33,026 bases of DNA from VGCC01 sp044375955 (GTDB lineage: Bacteria; Actinomycetota; Actinomycetes; S36-B12). Position numbers and translations under genes: made by a program. Positions 1-6,992 of the stretch are shown here, in pieces. The stretch is from positions 1-33,026 of the forward strand of contig JBILLS010000023.1 in assembly GCA_044375955.1 (NCBI GenBank), in the 5' to 3' direction. How positions within the stretch are numbered: the first letter of the stretch is position 1; each line of letters starts with the position of its first letter. The notes under the pieces were generated by a model, which was given only the letters and a program-made list of their open reading frames with translations, did not search any database and was not told the origin of the DNA.

Positions 1-201
1 CCAGGTGACCCACAGGACGACGAAGGCCGTCCAGGTGAGCTCGGACTTTGAGAGAACCGTCCGTTCCAAGTGGTTGCGCACGGCGTTCGCCGCCCGGAAG
101 AGATTGGAGGCCACGGCCATGGCGTCGAAATCGAGGTCCATGTCACCGAGGCGCGCGGCGACCGCCGACTCGGTTTCGCTCAGCGTGTGCTGGCCGGCCA
201 T
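1..201 (-). CDS. MarR-family transcriptional regulator, N-terminal part (cut by window edge)
   Basis: The minus-strand frame opens with ATG at 201-199 and stays open for 67 codons to the window edge, so the C-terminal part, including most of the DNA-binding domain, is missing. A strong ribosome binding site (GGGAGGTGGC, directly before the ATG) fixes the start. The visible protein has an acidic N-terminus, then a helix of the type ASNLFRAANAVRNHLER and the segment LTWTAFVVLWVTW, which is the usual dimerisation-helix to first-helix passage of MarR proteins. It is transcribed divergently from P450-1, 110 bp away, so it may regulate that gene or itself. A possible -10 box is TACGGT on the minus strand at 232-227. 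The family call rests on a partial sequence and the ligand is unknown. Confidence 0.72.
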   Translation of the reverse strand, partial: MAGQHTLSETESAVAARLGDMDLDFDAMAVASNLFRAANAVRNHLERTVLSKSELTWTAFVVLWVTW

Positions 202-277
202 GCCACCTCCCGCGTGACTCGCCCTCACCGTAGCCCAGTTGGGGGAAGTGCTTGCCTGGAACGTTCGGATGCATAAT

Positions 278-293
278 GATTTGGACCCGAACG
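278..293. promoter_or_regulatory. P450-1 promoter with shared 16-bp operator-like motif
   Basis: The motif GATTTGGACCCGAACG lies between a candidate -10 box (CATAAT, 272-277) and the ribosome binding site of P450-1. The right arm CCGAACG (287-293) also has a perfect inverted partner CGTTCGG at 262-268, so two half-sites flank the -10 box. The same core occurs before GS-1, ADC/TetR and the APC permease. The function as a repressor site is inferred from position and symmetry. Confidence 0.55.
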
Positions 294-311
294 ACTTCTC
301 GAAGGAGGGCC

Positions 312-1556
312 ATGGGAACGACGACGGCGATCACCCTCGCGAACCTCGACCTGTTCGCGGACGGTGCCCCCTGGGATGTCTTCGACGAGCTCCGCGCCAA
401 CGACCCGGTTTCCTGGAACGAGGAGGAGTCGCCCAACCGCGGGTTCTGGGCCGTGACGCGCTACCACGACATCGTCGAAGTGCTCCGTGACACGGAGACC
501 TTCTCCAGTGAGGTCGGTGCGGTGAACCTCGAGGAACTCGATGCGAGCCAAATCGAGATCCGTAAGTCGATGCTCGAGACGGATGGTGCGCGCCATCGCG
601 CCCTTCGCAAGTTGCTACAGCACCAATTCACCCCCCGTTCCCTCGCCGTGTACGAGTCAGTCCTCCGAGCCATCACCGCCAACACCCTCGATGCTGCGCT
701 AGCCAAGGGTTCCTTCGACTACGTTGACGATGTCGCTGCTGATTTCCCGATTCGTGTGCTCGCTCGTCTCTTCGACGTCCCGGAGGACGATGCTGACAAG
801 TTGATCGCCTGGGGTAACCGCATGATCGGCAACACTGACCCGGAGAGCGCGGATGTGCTGGCGACCGATCCCGAGAGTGAGAAGTACCGCGATCTCCCCT
901 TCCGATCACCGGCCGCACTCGAGGTGTTCGAGTACGGGTTCGATCTCGCCAACAAGCGTCGTGGCGGCAATGGAAGTGACTTGATCTCACAGTTGGTGAA
1001 TCAGACGCCGATGGATGGGAAGCCGCTCGACGATCGTGACTTCCGGAATTACTTCCTGTTGCTGGTCGTCGCGGGAAACGAGACCACCCGTCACACCATC
1101 TCGCACACCATGAATCATCTGATGCGCAATCCGGACCAGACAGCGATCCTGCGCGAGGATCCGTCCAAGATCGAGTGGGCCGTCGAGGAATTCCTGCGCA
1201 TGGCCAGCCCGGTGTATCACTTCCGACGCACCGCCACTCGCGATGTCACGCTCGGTGGCCGCGATATCAAGGTGGGAGACAAGGTCGTGGTCTGGTTCGC
1301 CTCCGGGAATCGGGACCCGGAGATGTTCGACGACCCGTACCGCTTCGACGTGCAGCGTAGACCCAACGAGCACATGGCCTTCGGTCGTGGCGGTCCGCAC
1401 ATGTGTCTGGGCAACTCACTTGCTCGACTCGAAATCCAGATCATGTACGAAGACCTGTTGGCCCGCGATGTCGAATTGGTGCCCAATGGCGAGATCGACT
1501 ACCTGCGATCGAACTTCGTGCACGGGATCAAGCGATTCCCCGTGAAGGTCAGGTAG
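312..1556 (+). CDS. Cytochrome P450 (P450-1)
   Basis: 414-residue soluble bacterial P450. Visible landmarks are the I-helix oxygen-activation motif AGNETTR (residues 254-260), the K-helix ExxR (E293-R296) and the haem-binding loop FGRGGPHMCLG with cysteine ligand C365. The loop has the one-residue longer GGPHxC form seen in CYP124-like enzymes. I chose ATG 312 because GAAGGAGG precedes it at good spacing; an upstream in-frame ATG at 252 has no such site and lies within the promoter. It is expected to hydroxylate or N-dealkylate a small hydrophobic substrate using electrons from a ferredoxin/reductase pair, but no redox partner gene is in the window. It is divergent from MarR, and its 3' end overlaps GATase-1 tail to tail by 8 bp. 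The operator motif at 278-293 suggests control by the TetR at 6339. The substrate cannot be read from the sequence. Confidence 0.95.
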   Translation: MGTTTAITLANLDLFADGAPWDVFDELRANDPVSWNEEESPNRGFWAVTRYHDIVEVLRDTETFSSEVGAVNLEELDASQIEIRKSMLETDGARHRALRKLLQHQFTPRSLAVYESVLRAITANTLDAALAKGSFDYVDDVAADFPIRVLARLFDVPEDDADKLIAWGNRMIGNTDPESADVLATDPESEKYRDLPFRSPAALEVFEYGFDLANKRRGGNGSDLISQLVNQTPMDGKPLDDRDFRNYFLLLVVAGNETTRHTISHTMNHLMRNPDQTAILREDPSKIEWAVEEFLRMASPVYHFRRTATRDVTLGGRDIKVGDKVVVWFASGNRDPEMFDDPYRFDVQRRPNEHMAFGRGGPHMCLGNSLARLEIQIMYEDLLARDVELVPNGEIDYLRSNFVHGIKRFPVKVR

Positions 1557-2265
1557 AGGCGACCTTCGTCAGGAACCCGTCGACCAACGCCTGGGCGCGC
1601 GCCCCGGCCGCCGGCTCCTCCGCGTAGGTCATCGCGAGCATCACCTGCGGGTCCTGTCCGTCCTCGGCAATGTGCTTCAAGGCGTCGTCGGGGGAGGTGC
1701 CCCACTCGCGCAGGGTGTCACCGGTCACTTCCGGATGGAACTGCAGCGCGAGGTTGCGTCGGAGCACGAAGGCTTGTGACGCTCGGGTGTTGCGCGCGAT
1801 CTCGCGCGCACCGGGTGGCACCGTCCACCGGTCGTAATGGAATTGGAACCACGGACCCGGGCCGACGATGTCGGGTTCGTCGGACATGACCAGCGTCCAC
1901 CCGATCTCATTCGCACCACGCGGTGCCGGTGCGACCGTGCCGCCGTGCGCGCGGGCCAGGATCTGACCACCGAAGCAGATGCCGAACACCGGGACTCCGA
2001 GCCGGTCGGCGGTCCGCAACCACTCGAGCTCCGGGAGGAGCCAGCTGCCGATGGTGGCGTCGTCCCACGCACCCCACGGTGATCCCATGGGGACGAGTAC
2101 GTCGTATTCGGCGGGGTCCGGGTATTCGAAATCGACATTCGGCGATGTGTAGTGCTCGCCGGGAACGACGAGGGACTCGACGATGTCGTAGCCACGGGCG
2201 GCGAACGCGTCTCCGATCAGTCCGGGGGGACTGAGATGGTCGTGTTGGAGAAAGAGTGCTTTCAC
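1549..2265 (-). CDS. Class I glutamine amidotransferase-like gamma-glutamyl hydrolase (GATase-1)
   Basis: 238 residues forming a stand-alone class I glutamine amidotransferase domain. The nucleophile is C97 in GICFGGQ, and the His-Glu pair is H177 and E179 in QFHPEV, so the catalytic triad is complete. No synthetase domain is attached, unlike GuaA or CarA. Family knowledge: such GMP-synthase-like proteins next to GS-like ligases hydrolyse gamma-glutamyl amides (AtdA2-type in aniline degradation; PuuD is the analogous enzyme for polyamines). Here GS-1 is the divergent neighbour across a 99-bp promoter region, supporting that pairing. The start is GTG at 2265-2263, preceded by GGGAGG six nucleotides away. 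A possible minus-strand -10 box is TAGCGT (2307-2302). It overlaps the P450-1 3' end by 8 bp. The exact substrate is inferred, not shown. Confidence 0.88.
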   Translation of the reverse strand: MKALFLQHDHLSPPGLIGDAFAARGYDIVESLVVPGEHYTSPNVDFEYPDPAEYDVLVPMGSPWGAWDDATIGSWLLPELEWLRTADRLGVPVFGICFGGQILARAHGGTVAPAPRGANEIGWTLVMSDEPDIVGPGPWFQFHYDRWTVPPGAREIARNTRASQAFVLRRNLALQFHPEVTGDTLREWGTSPDDALKHIAEDGQDPQVMLAMTYAEEPAAGARAQALVDGFLTKVAST

Positions 2266-2321
2266 CTTCCACCTCCCTTGTCGAAATCCCGGAAGGGGAC
2301 CACGCTAGGGGGTCCTGGTTC

Positions 2322-2347
2322 TAGGATCGATCGTTGGCACCCGAACG
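2322..2347 (+). promoter_or_regulatory. GS-1 promoter: -10 box plus shared operator-like motif
   Basis: A -10-like TAGGAT (2322-2327) is followed at once by CGTTGGCACCCGAACG (2332-2347), which belongs to the 16-bp motif family found at three other promoters. The surrounding bases give an inverted repeat ATCGTT/AACGAT. The site ends 17 nt before the GS-1 start codon, a position where a bound protein would block transcription start. No clear -35 box is seen. Confidence 0.55.
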
Positions 2348-2364
2348 ATATTGGAGGAGACGTC

Positions 2365-3714
2365 ATGACGGTGGACCTGGCCGAGCTCCGGCAGGAACTC
2401 CAGGACCGGGGGATCGATGTCCTCCGCCTGATCTATCCCGATGTGCTGGGGATCACCCGGTCGAAGGATCTCCTCGTCTCCCAACTCGAACGTGCGGCGG
2501 CGCACGGCCCCGCCTTCTGCCAGGGAGTCTGGGTCACGAACACCCGCGGTGGGGTGCTCGATGGCCACGGCAGCATCTCGGACGGCCTCCCCGACCTGGT
2601 CTCGCGGCTCGACGCCACCACTATCCGTACCGTCCCGTGGGAGCCGGGCCTGGCGTATGTCATCGCCGATGCCTTCGAGCCCAACGGTGATCCAAGCCCA
2701 ATCGCTCCCAGGTCGGTGCTGGCGCGTGTCCTGGATCGCTACGAAGCCCTCGGCCTGGTGCCTGTCACAGGGCCCGAGCTCGAGTTTTATATCGCGCATC
2801 GACCTGGGGATACCTGGACCCGCGTGCTGAACAAGACCGGCCGCGTCTACACGACGGGATCCATGGTCGATCCGGATGGCGTCTTCCTGGAGATGCTGCG
2901 CATGATCGACCGGCTCGAGATCGGCGCGTTCGCGGGCAATCACGAGTTCTCCCCCTCGCAATACGAGATCAACCTCTGGCATTCCGATGCTCTGGATGCT
3001 GCCGACCGAACATTCCTCTTCAAGACCGGCGTCAAGGACATCGCGGCGGCCCAGGGCCTGCTGGCCACCTTCATGGGCAAGCCGTGGAACGACGAGGGGG
3101 GCAGCGGGTTCCACCTGCACTTCTCAGTGACAGACGAAGACGATGTCAATCGGATGCACACCGACGATGGTGAGCTGAGTGATATCGCGCTGGCGATGAT
3201 CGCTGGCATCATCGAGCACTCCGCGGCCCTCTCCGCACTTACGAACCCGACGATCAACGCGTTCAAGCGGCTGGGACCGGACACCCTCGCCCCCTACCGC
3301 GCTAACTGGGGATATGACAACCGAAGCGCGATGATCCGCATCCCACCGGAGCGCGGTCAGGGCACGCGCCTCGAACTGCGCATCGGCGACGGTGCTGCAA
3401 ATCCGTACGTCATCGCGGCTGCCGTTCTCGCTGCGGCACTCGACGGCATCGAGCGCAACCTCACCCCGCCACCGGCCCAGGCAGGGTGGACGTACGAGGA
3501 CGAGTCCGCACCCGTGCTCCCGATGTCGCTCCAGGAAGCGCTCGACGCACTTGCCGCCGACACCCAACTGGCGGACGTTCTCGGGGCGACCTTCGTCAGC
3601 ACGTTCGTGACGCTGAAGAAGGACGAACTCGAGCGTTATGCGGCCGAGGTCGAGGATCCGGCGACCCGCGATGTCACCCAGTGGGAGATCGACGAGTACA
3701 TCGAGGACTACTAA
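2365..3714 (+). CDS. Glutamine synthetase-like gamma-glutamylamide synthetase (GS-1)
   Basis: 449 residues, a full-length member of the class I glutamine synthetase fold of the PuuA/GMAS/GlnA3-like branch. Metal and nucleotide ligands are kept: E138 and E140 (PELEF), E194 (NHEF), E201 (QYE), H250 (SGFHLH), R302 (FKRL) and R320 (WGYDNR). The residue matching Glu327 of true glutamine synthetase, in the PGYEAP loop, is a leucine here (PDTLAP). The WGxDNR signature is typical of enzymes that join glutamate to an organic amine rather than ammonia. ATG 2365 is preceded by TTGGAGGAG; the open frame extends upstream to 2152 but that part overlaps GATase-1 and the promoter. It probably makes a gamma-glutamyl amine that GATase-1 can later cleave. 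The amine is unknown. The operator at 2332-2347 suggests TetR control. Confidence 0.9.
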   Translation: MTVDLAELRQELQDRGIDVLRLIYPDVLGITRSKDLLVSQLERAAAHGPAFCQGVWVTNTRGGVLDGHGSISDGLPDLVSRLDATTIRTVPWEPGLAYVIADAFEPNGDPSPIAPRSVLARVLDRYEALGLVPVTGPELEFYIAHRPGDTWTRVLNKTGRVYTTGSMVDPDGVFLEMLRMIDRLEIGAFAGNHEFSPSQYEINLWHSDALDAADRTFLFKTGVKDIAAAQGLLATFMGKPWNDEGGSGFHLHFSVTDEDDVNRMHTDDGELSDIALAMIAGIIEHSAALSALTNPTINAFKRLGPDTLAPYRANWGYDNRSAMIRIPPERGQGTRLELRIGDGAANPYVIAAAVLAAALDGIERNLTPPPAQAGWTYEDESAPVLPMSLQEALDALAADTQLADVLGATFVSTFVTLKKDELERYAAEVEDPATRDVTQWEIDEYIEDY

Positions 3715-3731
3715 GCCTCGGTGCGTCATCC

Positions 3732-3754
3732 ACAACCCACGAAGCGGGGGTTGT
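3732..3754 (+). terminator. Weak hairpin after GS-1
   Basis: ACAACCC (3732-3738) pairs with GGGTTGT (3748-3754) around a 9-nt loop, 18 bp after the GS-1 stop codon. There is no U-run after it, so it is at best a weak intrinsic terminator or an mRNA end-stabilising hairpin. The rest of the 3715-3848 gap holds only the antitoxin promoter. Confidence 0.35.
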
Positions 3755-3829
3755 CCCGTGCCGTCGCCTGGACGACGATCCGTGGATGGCGGTCCACCTG
3801 GATTCACTCCTCCATGCCACTCAGGAGCA

Positions 3830-3850
3830 ATGTGCTACATTGACGCACAT
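3830..3850 (+). promoter_or_regulatory. phd-vapC promoter/operator, probably leaderless
   Basis: An extended -10 element TGC-TACATT (TACATT at 3836-3841) ends 7 nt before the antitoxin ATG at 3849, so transcription should start at or next to the start codon. The same stretch is an inverted repeat, ATGTGC (3830-3835) and GCACAT (3845-3850), covering the -10 box and the start codon. This is the expected layout for autorepression by the antitoxin or toxin-antitoxin complex. No ribosome binding site is seen. Confidence 0.6.
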
Positions 3851-4133
3851 GGCTGAATCCGTGGGCCTGCGGGCACTTCAGCAGAACGCGTCGGCTGTTG
3901 TCGCCCGTGCGGCAGCGGGTGAGGAAGTGGTGATCACCGACCGGGGTCGCCCTTGTGCGCGGATCGTCCCCCTGCGGCCACCCGCTCGCACACTGCAGGA
4001 CATGATCGATGAGGGCCTCGTCATCCCGGCCACGCGCGCCCTGAAGGATCTGCCACCCCCCATCGACCTGCCCGGAGGTCCATCGGCCAGCGAGATCTTG
4101 GCGGAGATGCGTGAGGCGGATCGCGAGCGGTGA
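3849..4133 (+). CDS. Phd/YefM-type antitoxin
   Basis: 94 residues. The N-terminal part (about 1-45) matches the Phd/YefM fold: VGLRALQQNASAVV, then GEEVVITDRGRPCARIVPL, a DNA-binding dimer domain. The C-terminal half, rich in Pro, Asp and Glu, would be the disordered segment that wraps around and inhibits the toxin. The start at ATG 3849 follows the leaderless promoter described at 3830-3850; longer in-frame openings upstream run through the promoter and lack family similarity. Its stop codon overlaps the GTG start of the toxin (GTGA), so the two are translationally coupled. The pair sits between GS-1 and the LLM/ADC operon and has no visible functional link to the catabolic genes. Confidence 0.88.
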   Translation: MAESVGLRALQQNASAVVARAAAGEEVVITDRGRPCARIVPLRPPARTLQDMIDEGLVIPATRALKDLPPPIDLPGGPSASEILAEMREADRER

Positions 4134-4522
4134 TCCACTACATGGACTCCTCGGCCCTCATGAAACTCGTGTGGCGCGAGGATCACTCCGACGCGCTCAC
4201 ATCGTGGGTGAAGAGTGATCCTCCCGACATCGTCATATCGGAACTCGTCGTCGCGGAGTGCATGAGAACGGCCCGGCGTTTGAGTCCCCAGGTTGTTCAC
4301 GACACCCGAACTCTGCTGAGAACCTTTCGCTTGCGAACTATGTCCGAGGACATCTGGACATGGGCGTGCGAAATCAACCCGCTCTCGCTCCGCACTCTGG
4401 ACGCGCTGCATCTGTCCGTCGCTCTGAGCTTCGGTGCACTTCTCGATTCGGTTGTCACGTACGACAAGCGACTTACGGATGCCTGCACCGCCTATGGGGT
4501 TCGCGTCATCGCTCCTGCGTGA
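4130..4522 (+). CDS. VapC-like PIN-domain toxin ribonuclease
   Basis: 130-residue PIN domain. The acidic metal-binding residues expected for VapC are visible: D6 (MDSSAL), E43 (VVAE), D91 (TLDALHL) and D112 (TYDKRL). Family knowledge: such proteins cut RNA, often tRNA or rRNA, with Mg2+ when freed from the antitoxin. The start is GTG 4130, overlapping the antitoxin stop by 4 bp; this is the only start that leaves the first catalytic Asp near the N-terminus. Its TGA stop abuts the stop codon of the convergent LLM gene in the sequence TGATCA, leaving no intergenic space. All catalytic residues are present, so the toxin is likely functional. Confidence 0.9.
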   Translation: MIHYMDSSALMKLVWREDHSDALTSWVKSDPPDIVISELVVAECMRTARRLSPQVVHDTRTLLRTFRLRTMSEDIWTWACEINPLSLRTLDALHLSVALSFGALLDSVVTYDKRLTDACTAYGVRVIAPA

Positions 4523-5458
4523 TCAGCGCGAAAGTGCGTCGACGCGCTCGATCACCTCGCGGCAGAACCGCGCATGATCATTGGGGTCGTCGATGAAGAT
4601 GCTCGGCTTGATGCAGAACGTGGTAAACCCGAGCGCCATTTGACGCGGAATCTCCTCGAGAGCTTCCGGAAGTGGCGCCACAGAATCGTCGTCCGGGAAA
4701 GTGACGCGTGTTCCACCGACGAGTTCGAACTCCTCCCAGCTCCGCCCGAGTTCGGCGAGGCTGGACTTCAGCAGCGCGACATCGTCCTCGTGCACCCGAC
4801 CCACCGGATGGAAACCGGAGCCATAGCGGGCGAGTCGCTCGATGATCTTCGGGTGCACCCGTTCCCCACCGAACCACATCGCCGGACCCTCCGGCCGTGT
4901 CGGCTTCGGTTCGAGGTAGACGTCATCGAAGGTGAAGAACTCACCGTGATGTGTCACCGGCGAACGGGACCAGACCTTCGACCAGATATCCAATTCCTCG
5001 TCGAGGATGCGGCCGCGCGATGTGAAGTCGACACCCAGTGCCGCGTATTCGTCACGGTGCCAGCTGACCGTCGGTTGGATGACGAGACGCCCCTCGGAGA
5101 TGAGGTCGAGTGCGGCAAGGTCGTGCGCAAGGACGAGTGGGTGGCGCAGCGGCGCTATGAGGGCGATTGCCCCGATTCGGATGCGCGTTGTCGCAGCCGC
5201 GATCGCACTCAACAGGACGATGTTCGATGGCCAGGGCGTGGCCGGATCCTGGTTCCCCGGCATCGCGTAGTCACGGGGGTTGGCCATACGACCCTCGCTC
5301 CCAGCACTCGGACCCAGCAGCACGTGATCACTCACCATGACCATGTCGAAACCCGCGTCCTCGGCCTCCTGGGCCATGCGCACGAGCCCGCGCAGATCGC
5401 GTGGGTCGAGCATGGTGTGGTTCTCCGTGAGAACACTGACCATGCGAGGTGGGGTCAT
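4523..5458 (-). CDS. LLM-class F420-dependent oxidoreductase
   Basis: 311 residues with the luciferase-like TIM-barrel pattern: an N-terminal LVRMAQEAEDAGFDMVMVSDHVL strand-helix unit, the central RIRIGAIALIAPLRHPL strand with the turn typical of the family, DLISEGRLVIQPTVSWHRDEY, and the late WFGGE segment. In actinobacteria such proteins usually use coenzyme F420 rather than FMN, but this cannot be proven here. ATG 5458 is the first start; a second in-frame ATG lies 5 codons on (MVSVLTENHT) and may be the real one. It follows the ADC gene by 10 bp on the same strand, so the two form an operon under the operator at 6284-6305. The substrate is unknown; it may reduce or oxidise an intermediate of the amine pathway. 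Confidence 0.88.
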   Translation of the reverse strand: MTPPRMVSVLTENHTMLDPRDLRGLVRMAQEAEDAGFDMVMVSDHVLLGPSAGSEGRMANPRDYAMPGNQDPATPWPSNIVLLSAIAAATTRIRIGAIALIAPLRHPLVLAHDLAALDLISEGRLVIQPTVSWHRDEYAALGVDFTSRGRILDEELDIWSKVWSRSPVTHHGEFFTFDDVYLEPKPTRPEGPAMWFGGERVHPKIIERLARYGSGFHPVGRVHEDDVALLKSSLAELGRSWEEFELVGGTRVTFPDDDSVAPLPEALEEIPRQMALGFTTFCIKPSIFIDDPNDHARFCREVIERVDALSR

Positions 5459-5468
5459 GTGAGACAGG

Positions 5469-6266
5469 TCAGACCGAAGCGGAGTTGTCCGTCAAGAGCG
5501 TCCCCCCGGCGAAAGTGACACCGACTTCGCGGTAGTAGCCACCGATGATCTCCTCGACCGGGAGCAGACTCGCAGGCTGATCCCAGGGCGAGTCGTGCAA
5601 CTCGAGTTCTGCGTCACCGCGCCACGGATCACCGAGATCCGCATCCTTGCCCGACATGGTGACGATCTGCGACAGCGACATCCCTTGGCCGGTGATCGAC
5701 GGCATATAGCGGTGATGCACCATGGGATGGCCGTTGACGAACCCGTTCTTCTCGCACTTCTCGCGCAGGGTGACCTTGGCACTGGCAAGCCGATGGTCGT
5801 AGGCGGCGAGGGATGCACCGAAAGTGCCCCCCGGTGCCACGCGGGGTGCAGCTTTGCCGTGGTTGAAGGCGCGGGTCACGTAGATGCTGCCCAACTTCTT
5901 GGGATAACCCTGGAACCAGCCTCGGCCGATGGCGAAGTCCGTGGTGACCCAGATCAGAACGCAGCGGCTGTAGGTGATGCCCTGGTACGCGGCACGAACC
6001 ACGACGAATGCCTCGAGATACTGCGCACGCGAGGGATCGAGGAGCTCCTCGCGGTCGGCACTGCAGGACTGCCAATCCGCCCAGATGAAGGCGACCGCTC
6101 CCGGATCCTCCGGCGCTAGGTCAAGTTCCGCCGGCAGGATCGCGCGCACATTCGCGGGATCCGTGCGGTACTCGACGGTGAGCAGGGTTCCCGAGTAGTA
6201 CCAGGGCATCGGTGGCACGAGAGCCGTGCCGCCATCGGGAGTGAACGGTGGGAGGAATCCAGCCAT
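5469..6266 (-). CDS. Acetoacetate decarboxylase-family protein
   Basis: 265 residues. The Schiff-base lysine pair of the acetoacetate decarboxylase family is present in GYPKKLG (K123-K124), with the following strand GSIYVTRAF. The length matches the family. True acetoacetate decarboxylases release CO2 from beta-keto acids; homologues also act as dehydratase-aldolases, so the reaction is uncertain. ATG 6266 has no ribosome binding site, but TAGGCT (minus strand, 6278-6273) lies exactly 6 nt before it, indicating a leaderless transcript. It is divergent from TetR across 72 bp that hold the palindromic operator, and it leads an operon with the LLM oxidoreductase. Control by that TetR is the simplest reading. 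Confidence 0.85.
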   Translation of the reverse strand: MAGFLPPFTPDGGTALVPPMPWYYSGTLLTVEYRTDPANVRAILPAELDLAPEDPGAVAFIWADWQSCSADREELLDPSRAQYLEAFVVVRAAYQGITYSRCVLIWVTTDFAIGRGWFQGYPKKLGSIYVTRAFNHGKAAPRVAPGGTFGASLAAYDHRLASAKVTLREKCEKNGFVNGHPMVHHRYMPSITGQGMSLSQIVTMSGKDADLGDPWRGDAELELHDSPWDQPASLLPVEEIIGGYYREVGVTFAGGTLLTDNSASV

Positions 6267-6272
6267 GCCGGC

Positions 6273-6332
6273 AGCCTACCGAGAACTGTTCGGTCCCGAA
6301 CGGTTTTTGCGGAGGGGTCCACTCGCTAGCCT
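6273..6332. promoter_or_regulatory. Divergent ADC / TetR leaderless promoters with TetR-type operator
   Basis: The core TGTTCGGTCCCGAACG (6287-6302) sits in a longer near-perfect palindrome, 6284-6305, with 9 of 10 arm positions paired. To the left, minus-strand TAGGCT (6278-6273) is 6 nt before the ADC ATG; to the right, plus-strand TAGCCT (6327-6332) is 6 nt before the TetR GTG. The palindrome covers the -35/spacer area of the ADC promoter and reaches the -35 position of the TetR promoter. This is the classic layout for an autoregulating TetR protein. Confidence 0.7.
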
Positions 6333-6338
6333 TCGCGT

Positions 6339-6992
6339 GTGGCGCGCGCAGCTCGGGGACGTCCGGCCCGGCTGAGTCGGGACGCCATCTGCCAGGCCGC
6401 CCTCGATCTCCTGGCCGACACGGACGCCTCGACCTTCAGCCTCCGGGCACTCGGTGACCGCCTCGGCGTCGATGCCACAGCGATCTACCGTCATTTCCAC
6501 GACAAGGACGACCTTCTGCGTGAGGTGGGGGACCGAGCACTGGCTCCGGTCACCCGCGGCTTCGTCACGTCGAAGGACGCGCGCGACGACATACGACGCA
6601 TGTGCACGCGCTTGCGCAAGACGATGCTGCGCAGTCAGGTGGCACTCACTCTCACGGCGTTCGGACCCACCCGTCGCGGAAACGAGTTGCGCATCACCGA
6701 GGTGATGCTCGATGCCTTGACTCGATGTGGCGTGAACGAAGAGAAGGCGGTCATTGCGTACCACGTCCTGATCGAGTACACGATCGGTTCCGCGGCTCTC
6801 GATGGTCCACTCGCTGCGCCGGGGGCGGACCGGCGCGGAACGTACCGCGCGTGGCGTGCGGACTATGCCGCTCTTCCCCCCGAGCAGTACCCGGCATCGG
6901 TGCGCATGGCGCAGAAGCTCTACCCCTCGAGTGATGCCGTGTTCGCCGCTGGGTTGGATGCGCTCATCGATGGACTGACCGGGAGTCAGTAG
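6339..6992 (+). CDS. TetR-family transcriptional regulator
   Basis: 217 residues. The N-terminal helix-turn-helix is clear (about residues 13-55): SRDAICQAALDLL, then FSLRALGDRLGVDATAIYRHFHDKDDLL, with the TetR-typical AIYRHF recognition region. The C-terminal ligand domain is divergent and does not reveal the effector. The start is GTG 6339 with TAGCCT ending 6 nt upstream and no ribosome binding site, so a leaderless transcript is likely. It is divergent from the ADC gene and overlaps GS-2 tail to tail by 7 bp. Because its own promoter region carries the best palindrome of the motif also seen before P450-1, GS-1 and the APC permease, it is the best candidate for the cluster's main repressor. 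That link is inference. Confidence 0.92.
   Translation: MARAARGRPARLSRDAICQAALDLLADTDASTFSLRALGDRLGVDATAIYRHFHDKDDLLREVGDRALAPVTRGFVTSKDARDDIRRMCTRLRKTMLRSQVALTLTAFGPTRRGNELRITEVMLDALTRCGVNEEKAVIAYHVLIEYTIGSAALDGPLAAPGADRRGTYRAWRADYAALPPEQYPASVRMAQKLYPSSDAVFAAGLDALIDGLTGSQ

Noticed and set aside
252..311. Upstream ATG as start of P450-1
   Set aside because: It would translate through the -10 box and operator; ATG 312 has a strong ribosome binding site and gives a normal P450 N-terminus.
1549..2265. Annotation as GMP synthase glutaminase subunit
   Set aside because: No ATP-pyrophosphatase partner is nearby, and the GS-like neighbour points to gamma-glutamyl hydrolysis.
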